NCBI GenBank assembly: GCA_009746045.1
Contig: RPFO01000219.1
Location: 408,501 to 468,500, forward strand
Reading direction: 5' to 3'
Length of the DNA stretch: 60,000 nucleotides
From: Mesostigma viride
Taxonomy: Eukaryota > Streptophyta > Mesostigmatophyceae > Mesostigmatales > Mesostigmataceae
In this document: positions 32,318 to 42,809 of the stretch, piece after piece
Position numbering within the stretch: position 1 is the first letter of the stretch
Layout: each line of letters begins with the position of its first letter
Program-made: the position numbers and the translations under genes
Notes under the pieces: model-generated
The model's database searches: none
What the model saw: the letters and a program-made list of their open reading frames with translations, nothing else
Told to the model about the DNA's origin: nothing

Positions 32318-32829
32318 TGTCAAGAATCCTGTCTTGAATATGCCCATTATGCTGACCGTGCAGAAATCTATAATACGGGCAACTGTATTCGAGCCCTAAT
32401 TAACAAATAGATATGCTCGGATAGTAGTACCTAAGTGGGATTTGTCCTACGTGAACGGACACTATGACTATGTGCCAAGTTGTACAATGGCACTAGGACC
32501 ATTGGTCACTATCTTCACCAGATTATAGTATTGTGTCATGTGCATGTCATACCATGCCGTACCGAGTCATGCATGCGCATGCACCATGTTCCAACATACC
32601 AGCTGTCGTTATCGACCCATTGTCGGCCCATGCGCATACCAGGGCCGCCGCCACCACTCACCTACCATAATTACCAATGTTCATGCTACCTTGAGGTAGC
32701 CATGGAAAGCCACACCATATGGACGTAATAAATAATTTTCCTGGCTCCTGACGCTTAAGTTGGCAATGATTCACCACCTACAAATTATTAATTTAAGTCC
32801 CCATAATAATAACCCCATGCCTTTTAACA
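32318..32829 (+). repeat. Left LTR of the short LTR element
   Basis: 512 bp with TG...CA ends. Contains an 82-codon open frame that is repeated in the other LTR and has no recognised motif. Confidence 0.92.
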
Positions 32830-34481
32830 TGGCATCGGAGGTCCGGGGCAAGATCTTTCAACGGAATTAACCAACCTCTAAGCGGCAGCTCACATTTTAT
32901 TGAGCACCTTGATCATCGTTAATATTTTCATATACGGAGCAGCTTGGTCGAATTCTTGTACTTGATACGACCATGATTATGGCGCAGATGCTACCGTGAA
33001 ATTCAAGGCTTTCAATCGACTTACTTCAACGTGTGGTAACACCAAATATTCGGGGTGACACCTACCGTCGCTAAAATCCGTCAAGATTTTCCCAAGCTCC
33101 GGTGCGCAGGCCAGATCTACGCTTTTATACTTATATATGCCCGAAACTGATCAAACGCCAACATTTCGGTGATGGGGACGTCGGCGCTGAAGCCTGGCAC
33201 TCAAAAGGTGCCGGCTCTGGTTCCAGGCAGCGCCAGTGATTTTTTACCTGGCAGCACATTTTTGGCCGAGTGCAGTGCGTTCAATCGGCGCGGGGTCACT
33301 GACGGGCTCCCACTGAGCCGCGCGAACTGTGAGCATCGACGAGAAATCGGCGGAGCTGTTTACCTCAAGAATTTTTCATGAGAACCGGTCTTTCTTTCTG
33401 TACCGGCACCATTTCGCGTGGCATCAACATTCTTTTGGGCGCATTCTTTTAAACCGGAATTCTTTTTAAACGGTCATCACTTCAAGAGCCCAGAGCCTGC
33501 CATGCTCCAAGTTTCCAAGAAAAAGGGAACATTCCCTGGGTCCTGCTCTCAAGGCCAGCCTGCTGACACAGCTGCACACCACACTAAGGAGGGTGCTCAC
33601 TAACCCCCACGTTGTTTTCAGCACTAGTTGCAGTTTTATAATTCAGTCACATTTAACTAGTTGCAGGCACCACTAGCAGCATGCAGCAACAGCTAGTTGC
33701 ATTATCACGTGCCAGCACTAGACACCCACTAGCAACCAGTTGCCCCATAATGTAGGCAGCAGTAACAGCACAGTCCCATCAGCACCATCACACTGGCATC
33801 AACAAGCACAGCAGGCAACACCAGCAGGAACAGAGTACACTGCATAGTCCATGCAGGCAGCTACCCACACTTGCCTAGCCAGCAAGGAGAAGTAGTAGCA
33901 CCCAGCAGCACATGCATGACTCTCCACCACAGGCGTAGAGTAGATAGTAGCTGCAGTCAGCTGCACGCACTTGTCTAGCTAGCAAGTAGCAGTCCAGCAA
34001 CCAGCTCTACATCCTCACGTCACAGTTCACCTTGTAGTAGTTGCAGTAAGTTGCACCAAACCCTGTTGGCAAACAAGTCAAAGTAGCACTACCAGCACCA
34101 CACAAGACACTGTACCCACACACAGCATAGATCGTGTGTGCACACACAACAGCTGACGTCACCGGTTTACCAGCAGCTACCAGTACCCAACGTTTCCAGC
34201 TGCAACCCTGGCATCAACCAGTACCGGCTACAGTCTGCATCCAGCCTCAACACTGAGCAACCAGTCTTTACAGTTTAAGAGCCTGTTTCCAGTTTGGCTC
34301 CACCCTCGTGTGGCGCACTCCATGTGACAATATGGGGCTACACAACCTTGCCTTCATTTTTTCTTGCTGTTTTATATCAAGACCAGGGTGTCGTGTAAGG
34401 AGGGAATCCACTTAGGTACCCGACTACCCTCGCCCAGGATCTAGCATTTGTATTTATAGACAGCATCATGTGCAAGGAGGG
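32830..34481 (+). other. Interior of the short LTR element, non-coding
   Basis: Starts with the primer-binding candidate and ends with the polypurine tract. The right half (33600-34280) is rich in AGTTGCAG and CAGCA words. The largest frames are about 70 codons (33169-33381, 33418-33603), unrecognised. Confidence 0.7.
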
Positions 34482-34993
34482 TGTCAAGAATCCTGTCTTG
34501 AATATGCCCATTATGCTGACCGTGCAGAAATCTATAATACGGGCAACTGTATTCGAGCCCTAATTAACAAATAGATATGCTCGGATAGTAGTACCTAAGT
34601 GGGATTTGTCCTACGTGAACGGACACTATGACTATGTGCCAAGTTGTACAATGGCACTAGGACCATTGGTCACTATCTTCACCAGATTATAGTATTGTGT
34701 CATGTGCATGTCATACCATGCCGTACCGAGTCATGCATGCGCATGCACCATGTTCCAACATACCAGCTGTCGTTATCGACCCATTGTCGGCCCATGCGCA
34801 TACCAGGGCCGCCGCCACCACTCACCTACCATAATTACCAATGTTCATGCTACCTTGAGGTAGCCATGGAAAGCCACACCATATGGACGTAATAAATAAT
34901 TTTCCTGGCTCCTGACGCTTAAGTTGGCAATGATTCACCACCTACAAATTATTAATTTAAGTCCCCATAATAATAACCCCATGCCTTTTAACA
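34482..34993 (+). repeat. Right LTR of the short LTR element
   Basis: Same length as the left LTR and, by eye, the same sequence from TGTCAAG to TTAACA. Followed by the duplicated target CATGG. Confidence 0.92.
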
Positions 34994-37900
34994 CATGGTG
35001 TATGTCAGTCGCCCCTTGCGTGCGCGGTGGATGTACATGTGTGTGCAGCCGCCCCTTGCGTGCATGGTGTGTGTACGTGTGTGTGCAGCCGCCCCTTGCG
35101 TGCATGGTGTATGTACATGTGTTTGCACTCTCCCCTTGCGTGCGCGGTGTATGTACGTGTGTGTGCAGCCGCCCCTTGCGTGCGCGGTGGATGTACGTGT
35201 ATGCGCACCCGCCCCTTGCGTGCGCGGTGTATGTACGTGTGTGTGCAGCCGCCCCTTGCGTGCGCGGTGTATGTACATGCGTGTGCATCCTTGTCCTTGC
35301 GTGCATGGTGTATGTACATGTGAGTGCCGTCGCCCCAACCGTGCATTGTGTATGTACGTGTGTGTGCAGCCGCCCCTTGCGTGCATGGTGTGTGTACATG
35401 TGTGTGCATCCTTGTCCTTGCGTGCATGGTGTATGTACATGTGTTTGCACTCGCCCCTTGCGTGCGCGGTGTGTGTACGTGTGTGTGCAGCCGCCCCTTG
35501 CGTGCAGGGTGTGTGTACATGTGTGTGCATCCTTGTCCTTGCGTGCATGGTGTGTGTACATGTGTGTGCAGCCGCCCCTTGCGTGCGCCGTGTATGTACA
35601 TGTGCGGGCAGTTGCCCCTTGCGTGCGCGGTGTATGTACATGTGTTTGCACTCGCCCCTTGCGTGCGCGGTGTATGTACATGTGTGTGCAGCCGCCCCTT
35701 GCGTGCATGGTGTATGTACATGTGCTTGCACTGGCCCCGTGCGTGCGCGGTGGATGTACATGTGTGTGCAGCCGAACCTTGCGTGCATGGTGTGTGTACC
35801 TGTGCGTGAAGTCGCTCCTTGCGTGCATGGTGTGTGTACGTGTGTGTGCAGCCGCCCCTTGCGTGCATGGTGTATGTACATGTGAGTGCCGTTGCCCCAA
35901 GCGTGCATTGTGTGTGTACGTGTGTTTGCACTCGCCCCTTGCGTGCGCGGTGGATGTACATGTGTGTGCAGCCGCCCCTTGCGTGCATGGTTTATGTACA
36001 TGTGTGTGCAGTCGCCCCGTGCGTGCGCAGTGGATGTACGTGTGTGTGCAGCCGCCCCGTGCGTGCATGGTGTGTGTACGTGTGTGTGCAGCAGCCCCTT
36101 GCGTGCGCGGTGTATGTACGTTTCTGTGCATGCCGGCCCTTGCGTGCATGGTGTATGTACATGTGCTTGCACTGGCCCCTTGCGTGCGCGGTGTATGTAC
36201 GTGTGTGTGCAGCCGCCCCTTGCGTGCGCGGTGTATGTACGTGTGTGCGCACTCGCCCCTTGCGTGCGCGGTGTATGTACGTGTGTGTGCAGCCGCCCCT
36301 TGCGTGCGCGGTGTATGTACATGTGTGTGCATCCTTGTCCTTGCGTGCATGGTGTATGTCAGTCGCCCCTTGCGTGCGCGGTGGATGTACATGTGTGTGC
36401 AGCCGCCCCTTGCGTGCATGGTGTGTTAATGTGTGTGTGCAGTTGCCCCTTGCGTGCGCGGTGGATGTACGTGTGTGTGCATGCCGGCAACTGCGTGCAT
36501 GGTGTGTGTACGTGTGTGTGCAGCAGCCCCTTGCATGCGCGGTGTATGTACAATTGAGTGCAGCCGGCCCTTGCGTGCGCGGTGGATGTACATGTGTGGG
36601 CAGTTGCCCCTTGCGTGCGCGGTGGATGTACATGTGTTTGCACTCGCCCCTTGCGTGCGCGGTGGATGTACATGTGTGTGCAGCCGAACCTTGCGTGCAT
36701 GGTGTGTGTACCTGTGCGTGAAGTCGCTCCTGGCGTGCATGGTGTATGTACATGTGAGTGCCGTTGCCCCAAGCGTGCATTGTGTGTGTAAGTGTGTGTG
36801 CAGCCGGCCCTTGCGTGCATGGTGTGTGTACATGTGAGTGCAGCCGGCCCTTGCGTGCATGGTGTGTGTACGTGTGTGTGCAGTTGCCCCTTGCGTGCGC
36901 GGTGTATGTACGTGTGTGTGCAGCCGGCCCTTGCGTGCGCAGTGTGTGTACATGTGTGTGCAGTTGCCCCTTGCGTGCGCGGTGGATGTACGTGTGTGTG
37001 CATGCCGGCAATTGCGTGCATGGTGTGTGTACGTGTGTGTGCAGCCGCCCCTTGCGTGCGCGGTGTATGTACGTGTGTGTGAAGCCGCCCCTTGCGTGCG
37101 CGGTGTATGTACGTGTGTGTGCAGCCGCCCCGTGGTTGCGCGGTGGATGTACATGTGAGTGCAGCCGTCCCTTCCGTGCATGGTGTGTGTACGTGTGTGT
37201 GCAGTTGCCCCTTGCGTGCGCAGTGTATGTGTGTGTGTGTGCATGCCGGCCCTTGCGTGCATGGTGTATGTACGTGTGTGTGCAGCCGCCCCTTGCGTGC
37301 GCGGTGTGTGTACGTGTGTGTTCATCCTTGTCCTTGCGTGCATGGTGTATGTACATGTGGGTGCAGGCGCCCCTTGCGTGCGCGGTGGATGTACATGTGC
37401 GGGCAGTTGCCCCTTGCGTGCGCGGTGTATGTACATGTGAGTGCAGCCGCCCCTTGCGTGCGCGGTGTATGTACGTGTGTGTGCAGCCGCCCCGTGGTTG
37501 CGCGGTGGATGTACATGTGAGTCCAGCCGTCCCTTCCGTGCATGGTGTGTGTACGTGTGTGTGCAGTTGCCCCTTGCGTGCGCAGTGTATGTACGTGTGT
37601 GTGCATGCCGGCCCTTGCGTGCATGGTGTATGTACGTGTGTGTGCAGCCGGCCCTTGCGTGCATGGTGTGTGTAGATGTGTGTTCATCCTTGTCCTTGCG
37701 TGCATGGTGTATGTACATGTGGGTGCAGCCGCCCCTTGCGTGCGCGGTGGATGTACATGTGCGGGCAGTTGCCCCTTGCGTGCGCGGTGTATGTACGTGT
37801 GTGTGCAGCCGGCCCTTGCGTGCGCGGTGTGTGTACATGTGTGTGCAGTTGCCCCTTGCGTGCGCGGTGTAGGTACGTGTCTGTGCAGCCGCCCCAAGCG

Positions 37901-40900
37901 TGCATGGTGTGTGTACGTGTGTGCAGCCGCCCCTTGCGTGCGCGGTGTATGCCAGTGACAGTGTGTGCATGCCGGCCCTTGCGTGCATGGTGTGTGTAAG
38001 TGTGTGTGCAGCAGCCCCTTGCGTGCGCGGTGTAGGTACGTATGTGTGCAGCCGCCCCTTGCGTGCGCGGTGTATGTACGTGTTAATGCAGCCGGCCCTT
38101 GCGTGCGCAGTGTATGTCCAGGTGTGGGCAGTTGCCCCTTGCGTGCGCGGTGTATGTACGTGTGTGTGCAGCCGCCCCTTGCGTGCATGGTGGGTGTACA
38201 TGTGAGTGCAGCCGCCCCTTGCGTGCGCGGTGTGTGTACGTGTGTGTGCAGCCGCCCCTTGCGTGCGCGGTGTAGGTACGTGTGTGTGCAGCCGCCCCAA
38301 GCGTGCATGGTGTGTGTACGTGTGTGCAGCCGCCCCTTGCGTGCGCGGTGTATGCCAGTGTGTGTGCATGCCGGCCCTTGCGTGCATGGTGTGTGTAAGT
38401 GTGTGTGCAGCAGCCCCTTGCGTGCGCGGTGTAGGTACGTATGTGTGCAGCCGCCCCTGGCGTGCATGGTTTATGTATGTGTGTGTGCAGCCGCCCCTTG
38501 CGTGCGCGGTGGATGTACGTGTGTGTGCAGCCACCCCTTGCATGCGCGGTGTATGTACGTGTGTGTGCAGCCGCCCCTTGCGTGCGCGGTGTAGGTACGT
38601 GTGTGTGCAGCCGCCCCAAGCGTGCATGGTGTGTGTAAGTGTGTGTGCAGCAGCCCCTTGCGTGCGCGGTGTAGGTACGTATGTGTGCAGCCGCCCCTGG
38701 CGTGCATGGTGTATGTATGTGTGTGTGCAGCCGCCCCTTGCGTGCGCGGTGGATGTACGTGTGTGTGCAGCCACCCCTTGCATGCGCGGTGTATGTACAT
38801 GTGAGTGCCGTCGCCCCAAGCGTGCATTGTGTGTGTAAGTGTGTGTGCAGCAGCCCCTTGCGTGCGCGGTGTATGTACGTGAGTGTGCAGCCGCCCCGTG
38901 GTTGCGCGGTGGATGTACATGTGAGTGCAGCCGCCCCTTGCGTGCGCGGTGTAATATGTACGTGTGTGTGCAGCCGTCCCTTGCGTGCGCGGTGTGTGTA
39001 CGTGTGTGTGCAGCCGCCCCATGCGTGCATGGTGAGTGTAAGTGTGTGTGCAGCAGCCCCTTGCGTGCGCAGTGTATGTACATGTGAGTGCAGCCGCCCC
39101 AAGCGTGCGCGGTGTGTGTACATGTGTGTGCAGTTGCCCCTTGCGTGCGCGGTGGATGTACGTGTGTGCATGCCGGCAATTGCGTGCATGGTGTGTGTAC
39201 GTGTGTGTGCAGCCGCCCCTTGCGTGTGCGGTGTGTGTACGTGTGTGTGCACTCGCCCCTTGCGTGCGCGGTGGATGTACATGTGTGTGCAGCCGCCCCT
39301 TGCGTGCATGGTGTATGTACGTGTGTGTGCAGCCGCCCCTTGCGTGCGCGGTGTATGTACGTGTGTGTGCAGCCGTCCCTTGCGTGCGCGGTGTGTGTAC
39401 GTGTGTGTGCAGCCGCCCCATGCGTGCATGGTGAGTGTAAGTGTGTCTGCAGCCGGCCCTTGCGTGCGCGGTGTGTGTACATGTGAGTGCAGCCGCCCCA
39501 AGCGTGCGCGGTGTGTGTACATGTGTGTGCAGTTGCCCCTTGCGTGCGCGGTGGATGTACGTGTGTGTGCATGCCGGCCCTTGCGTGCATGGTGTGTGTA
39601 CGTGTGTGTGCAGCCGCCCCTTGCGTGCGCGGTGTATGTACATGTGTGTTCATCCTTGTCCTTGCGTGCATGGTGTATGTACATGTGGGTGCAGGCGCCC
39701 CTTGCGTGCGCGGTGGATGTACATGTGCGGGCAGTTGCCCCTTGCGTGCGCGGTGTACGTACATGTGAGTGCAGCCGCCCCTTGCGTGCGCGGTGTATGT
39801 ACGTGTGTGTGCAGCCGCCCCTTGCGTGCGCGGTGTATGTACGTGTGTGTGCAGCCGCCCCGTGGTTGCGCGGTGGATGTACATGTGAGTGGAGCCGGTC
39901 CTTGCGTGGGCGGTGTATGTACGTGTGTGTGCAGCCGCCCCTTGCGTGCGTGGTGTGTGTACATGTAAGTGCAGCCGCCCCTTGCGTGCGCGGTGTATGT
40001 ACGTGTGTGTGCAGCCGTCCCTTGCGTGCGCGGTGTGTGTACGTGTGTGTGCAGCCGCCCCTTGCGTGCATGGTGAGTGTAAGTGTGTGTGCAGCAGCCC
40101 CTTGCGTGCGCAGTGTATGTACGTGTGTGTGCAGCCGCCCCTTGCGTGCGCGGTGTGTGTACTGTGTGTGCATGCCGGCCCTTGCGTGCATGGTGTGTGT
40201 ACGTGTGTGTGCAGCCGCCCCTTGCATGGGCGGTGTATGTACAATTGAGTGCAGCCGGCCCTTGCGTGCGCGGTGTATGTACATGTGTTTGCACTCGCCC
40301 CTTGCGTGCGCGGTGGATGTACATGTGTGTGCAGCCGAACCTTGCGTGCATGGTGTGTGTACCTGTGCGTGAAGTCGCTCCTTGCGTGCATGGTGTGTGT
40401 ATGTGTGTGTGCAGCCGCCCCTTGCGTGCATGGTGTATGTACATGTGAGTGCCGTTGCCCCAAGCGTGCATTGTGTGTGTAAGTGTGTGTGCAGCCGGCC
40501 CTTGCGTGCATGGTGTGTGTACATGTGAGTGCAGCCGGCCCTTGCGTGCATGGTGTGTGTACGTGTGTGTGCAGTTGCCCCTTGCGTGCGCGGTGTATGT
40601 ACGTGTGTGTGCAGCCGGCCCTTGCGTGCGCGGTGTGTGTACATGTGTGGGCAGTTGCCCCTTGCGTGCGCGGTGGATGTACGTGTGTGTGCATGCCGGC
40701 AATTGCGTGCAAGGTGTGTGTACGTGTGTGTGCAGCCGCCCCTTGCGTGCGCGGTGTATGTACGTGTGTGTGCAGCCGCCCCTTGCGTGCGCGGTGTATG
40801 TACGTGTGTGTGCAGCCGCCCCGTGGTTGCGCGGTGGATGTACATGTAAGTGCAGCCGTCCCTTCCGTGCATGGTGTGTACGTGTGTGTGCAGTTGCCCC

Positions 40901-41926
40901 TTGCGTGCGCAGTGTATGTACGTGTGTGTGCATGCCGGCCCTTGCGTGCATGGTGTATGTACGTGTGTGTGCAGCCGGCCCTTGCGTGCATGGTGTGTGT
41001 ACATGTGTGTTCATCCTTGTCCTTGCGTGCATGGTGTATGTACATGTGGGTGCAGGCGCCCCTTGCGTGCGCGGTGGATGTACATGTGCGGGCAGTGGGT
41101 GTGTGTGCATGCCAGCAATTGCGTGCATGGTGTGTGTACGTGTGTGTGCAGCCGCCCCTTGCGTGCGCAGTGTATGTACATGTGAGTGCAGCCGCCCCAA
41201 GCGTGCGCGGTGTGTGTACATGTGTGTGCAGTTGCCCCTTGCGTGCGCGGTGGATGTACGTGTGTGTGCATGCCGGCAATTGCGTGCATGGTGTGTGTAC
41301 GTGTGTGTGCAGCCGCCCCTTGCGTGCGCGGTGTGTGTACGTGTGTGTGCACTCGCCCCTTGCGTGCGCGGTGGATGTACATGTGTGTGCAGCCGCCCCT
41401 TGCGTGCATGGTGTATGTACGTGTGTGTGCAGCCGCCCCTTGCGTGCGCGGTGTATGTACGTGTGTGTGCAGCCGTCCCTTGCGTGCGCGGTGTGTGTAC
41501 GTGTGTGTGCAGCCGCCCCATGCGTGCATGGTGAGTGTAAGTGTGTGTGCAGCCGGCCCTTGCGTGCGCGGTGTGTGTACATGTGAGTGCAGCCGCCCCA
41601 AGCGTGCGCGGTGTGTGTACATGTGTGTGCAGTTGCCCCTTGCGTGCGCGGTGGATGTACGTGTGTGTGCATGCCGGCCCTTGCGTGCATGGTGTGTGTA
41701 CGTGTGTGTGCAGCCGCCCCTTGCGTGCGCGGTGTGTGTACGTGTGTGTGCACTCGCCCCTTGCGTGCGCGGTGGATGTACATGTGTGTGCAGCCGCCCC
41801 TTGCGTGCATGGTGTATATGTACGTGTGTGTGCACTCGCCCCTTGCGTGCGCGGTGGATGTACGTGTGTGTGCAGCCGGCCCTTGCGTGCATGGTGTGTG
41901 TACGTGTGTGTGCAGCCGCCCCTTGC
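34994..41926. repeat. 40-bp minisatellite, block 3
   Basis: About 173 units of the same repeat. Local higher-order structure is evident: strings of unit variants recur in the same order at other places in the array (for example 41100-41900 and 45470-46260). Open frames longer than 1000 codons are present on the minus strand but equally open frames overlap them in the other frames and on the other strand. The block ends at the duplicated target CTTGC (41922-41926). Confidence 0.97.
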
Positions 41927-42148
41927 AGTTATTATAAATAGTGACGGAACCTTTTTGCCACTTGGCAATTAGGTCCGTCACTATTTATAATAACTAAAAC
42001 GTCGTAGTGTGGGGGCCGATATCTATCGTACCGCTAATGCCTACTGCAGTACCGAATCTCGCCTTAATAACGATATTCCAACCGGGCATATTTTCCCTTC
42101 TGGCACTTTCGTTTGGCCTTCTGGTATCCGGTATTCGGAAATACCCGT

Positions 42149-42206
42149 GTCACCACAGGGATTCGAACCCCCGACTTACGAGGTCTTAGTTATTATAAAT
42201 AGTGAC
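42149..42206 (-). ncRNA. tRNA-like 3' half in arm B of the foldback element
   Basis: On the minus strand this reads GGGTTCGAATCCC-type T-arm followed by TGTGGTGAC, and the 7-bp pairing GTCACTA/TGGTGAC closes a 58-nt unit. The T-arm includes a match to an internal Pol III B box (GGTTCGAATCC). It is too short for a complete tRNA and the first T-stem pair does not form. The mirror copy is at 42383-42440 on plus. Confidence 0.4.
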
Positions 42207-42382
42207 GGAACCTTTTTGCCACTTGGGCAATTAGGTCCGTCACTATTTATCCGGCGAAAACCACTCGCCGGTATCAATTCCGCGTGCAGTTCACGTGAAC
42301 TTAACGCGGAATAGATGCCGGCGAGTGGTTTTCGCCGGATAAATAGTGACGGACCTAATTGCCCAAGTGGCAAAAAGGTTCC

Positions 42383-42440
42383 GTCACTATTTATAATAAC
42401 TAAGACCTCGTAAGTCGGGGGTTCGAATCCCTGTGGTGAC
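42383..42440 (+). ncRNA. tRNA-like 3' half in arm B' of the foldback element
   Basis: Plus-strand mirror of the 42149-42206 unit. The 5' side of the pairing, GTCACTA, is supplied by the end of the central palindrome and the 3' side by arm B', so the tRNA-like shape is built across the junction. Confidence 0.4.
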
Positions 42441-42809
42441 ACGGGTATTTCCGAATACCGGATACCAGAAGGCCAAACGAAAGTGCCAGAAGGGAAAAAT
42501 ATGCCCGGTTGGAATATCGTTAAGGCGAGATTCGGTACTGCAGTAGGCATCAGTGGTACGATAGATATCGGCCCCCACACTACGACGTTTTAGTTATTAT
42601 AAATAGTGACGGAACCTTTTTGCCACTTGGGCAATTAGGTCCGTCACTATTTATCCGGCGAAAACCACTCGCCGGTATCAATTCCGCGCCACGTTCACGT
42701 ACGTGAACTTAACGCGGAATAGATACCGGCGAGTGGTTTTCGCCGGATAAATAGTGACGGACCTAATTGCCCAAGTGGCAAAAAGGTTCCGTCACTATTT
42801 ATAATAACT

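Larger units (their letters stand above)
32318..34993 (+). mobile_element. Short non-autonomous LTR retrotransposon
   Basis: Two 512-bp LTRs (32318-32829 and 34482-34993), starting TGTCAAG and ending TTAACA, appear identical throughout. The target CATGG is duplicated at 32313-32317 and 34994-34998. TGGCATCGGAGGTCCGGGGC right after the left LTR is a candidate primer-binding site, and AAGGAGGG (34474-34481) immediately before the right LTR is a good polypurine tract. The 1652-bp interior has no frame with retroviral-type domains, so it must be mobilised in trans. LTR identity implies a very recent insertion. Confidence 0.93.
41927..42809. mobile_element. Nested-palindrome foldback element
   Basis: 883 bp flanked by CTTGC duplications (41922-41926 and 42810-42814). 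Structure: a 69-bp palindrome (41927-41995), arm B (41996-42187), a 214-bp palindrome (42188-42401), arm B' the reverse complement of B (42402-42591), and a 218-bp palindrome (42592-42809). All three palindromes share the same ends AGTTATTATAAATAGTGACGG and its complement; the left one lacks the core starting CCGGCGAAAACC. Comparison with the paralogous unoccupied site at 46289-46293 gives an inserted length of exactly 883 plus 5 bp. No protein is encoded. Confidence 0.9.

Noticed and set aside
36426-41981. Minus-strand frame of 1851 codons and many others of several hundred codons in the 40-bp array
   Set aside because: All six frames are open because the unit has no stop codon and its length is not a multiple of three; the products are the same 40-residue pattern in each frame. 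No start context, codon bias or domain supports translation.
42383-42440. Functional tRNA in the foldback arms
   Set aside because: Only 58 nt, no D-arm, three-pair anticodon-like stem and a mispaired T-stem; kept only as a tRNA-like segment.
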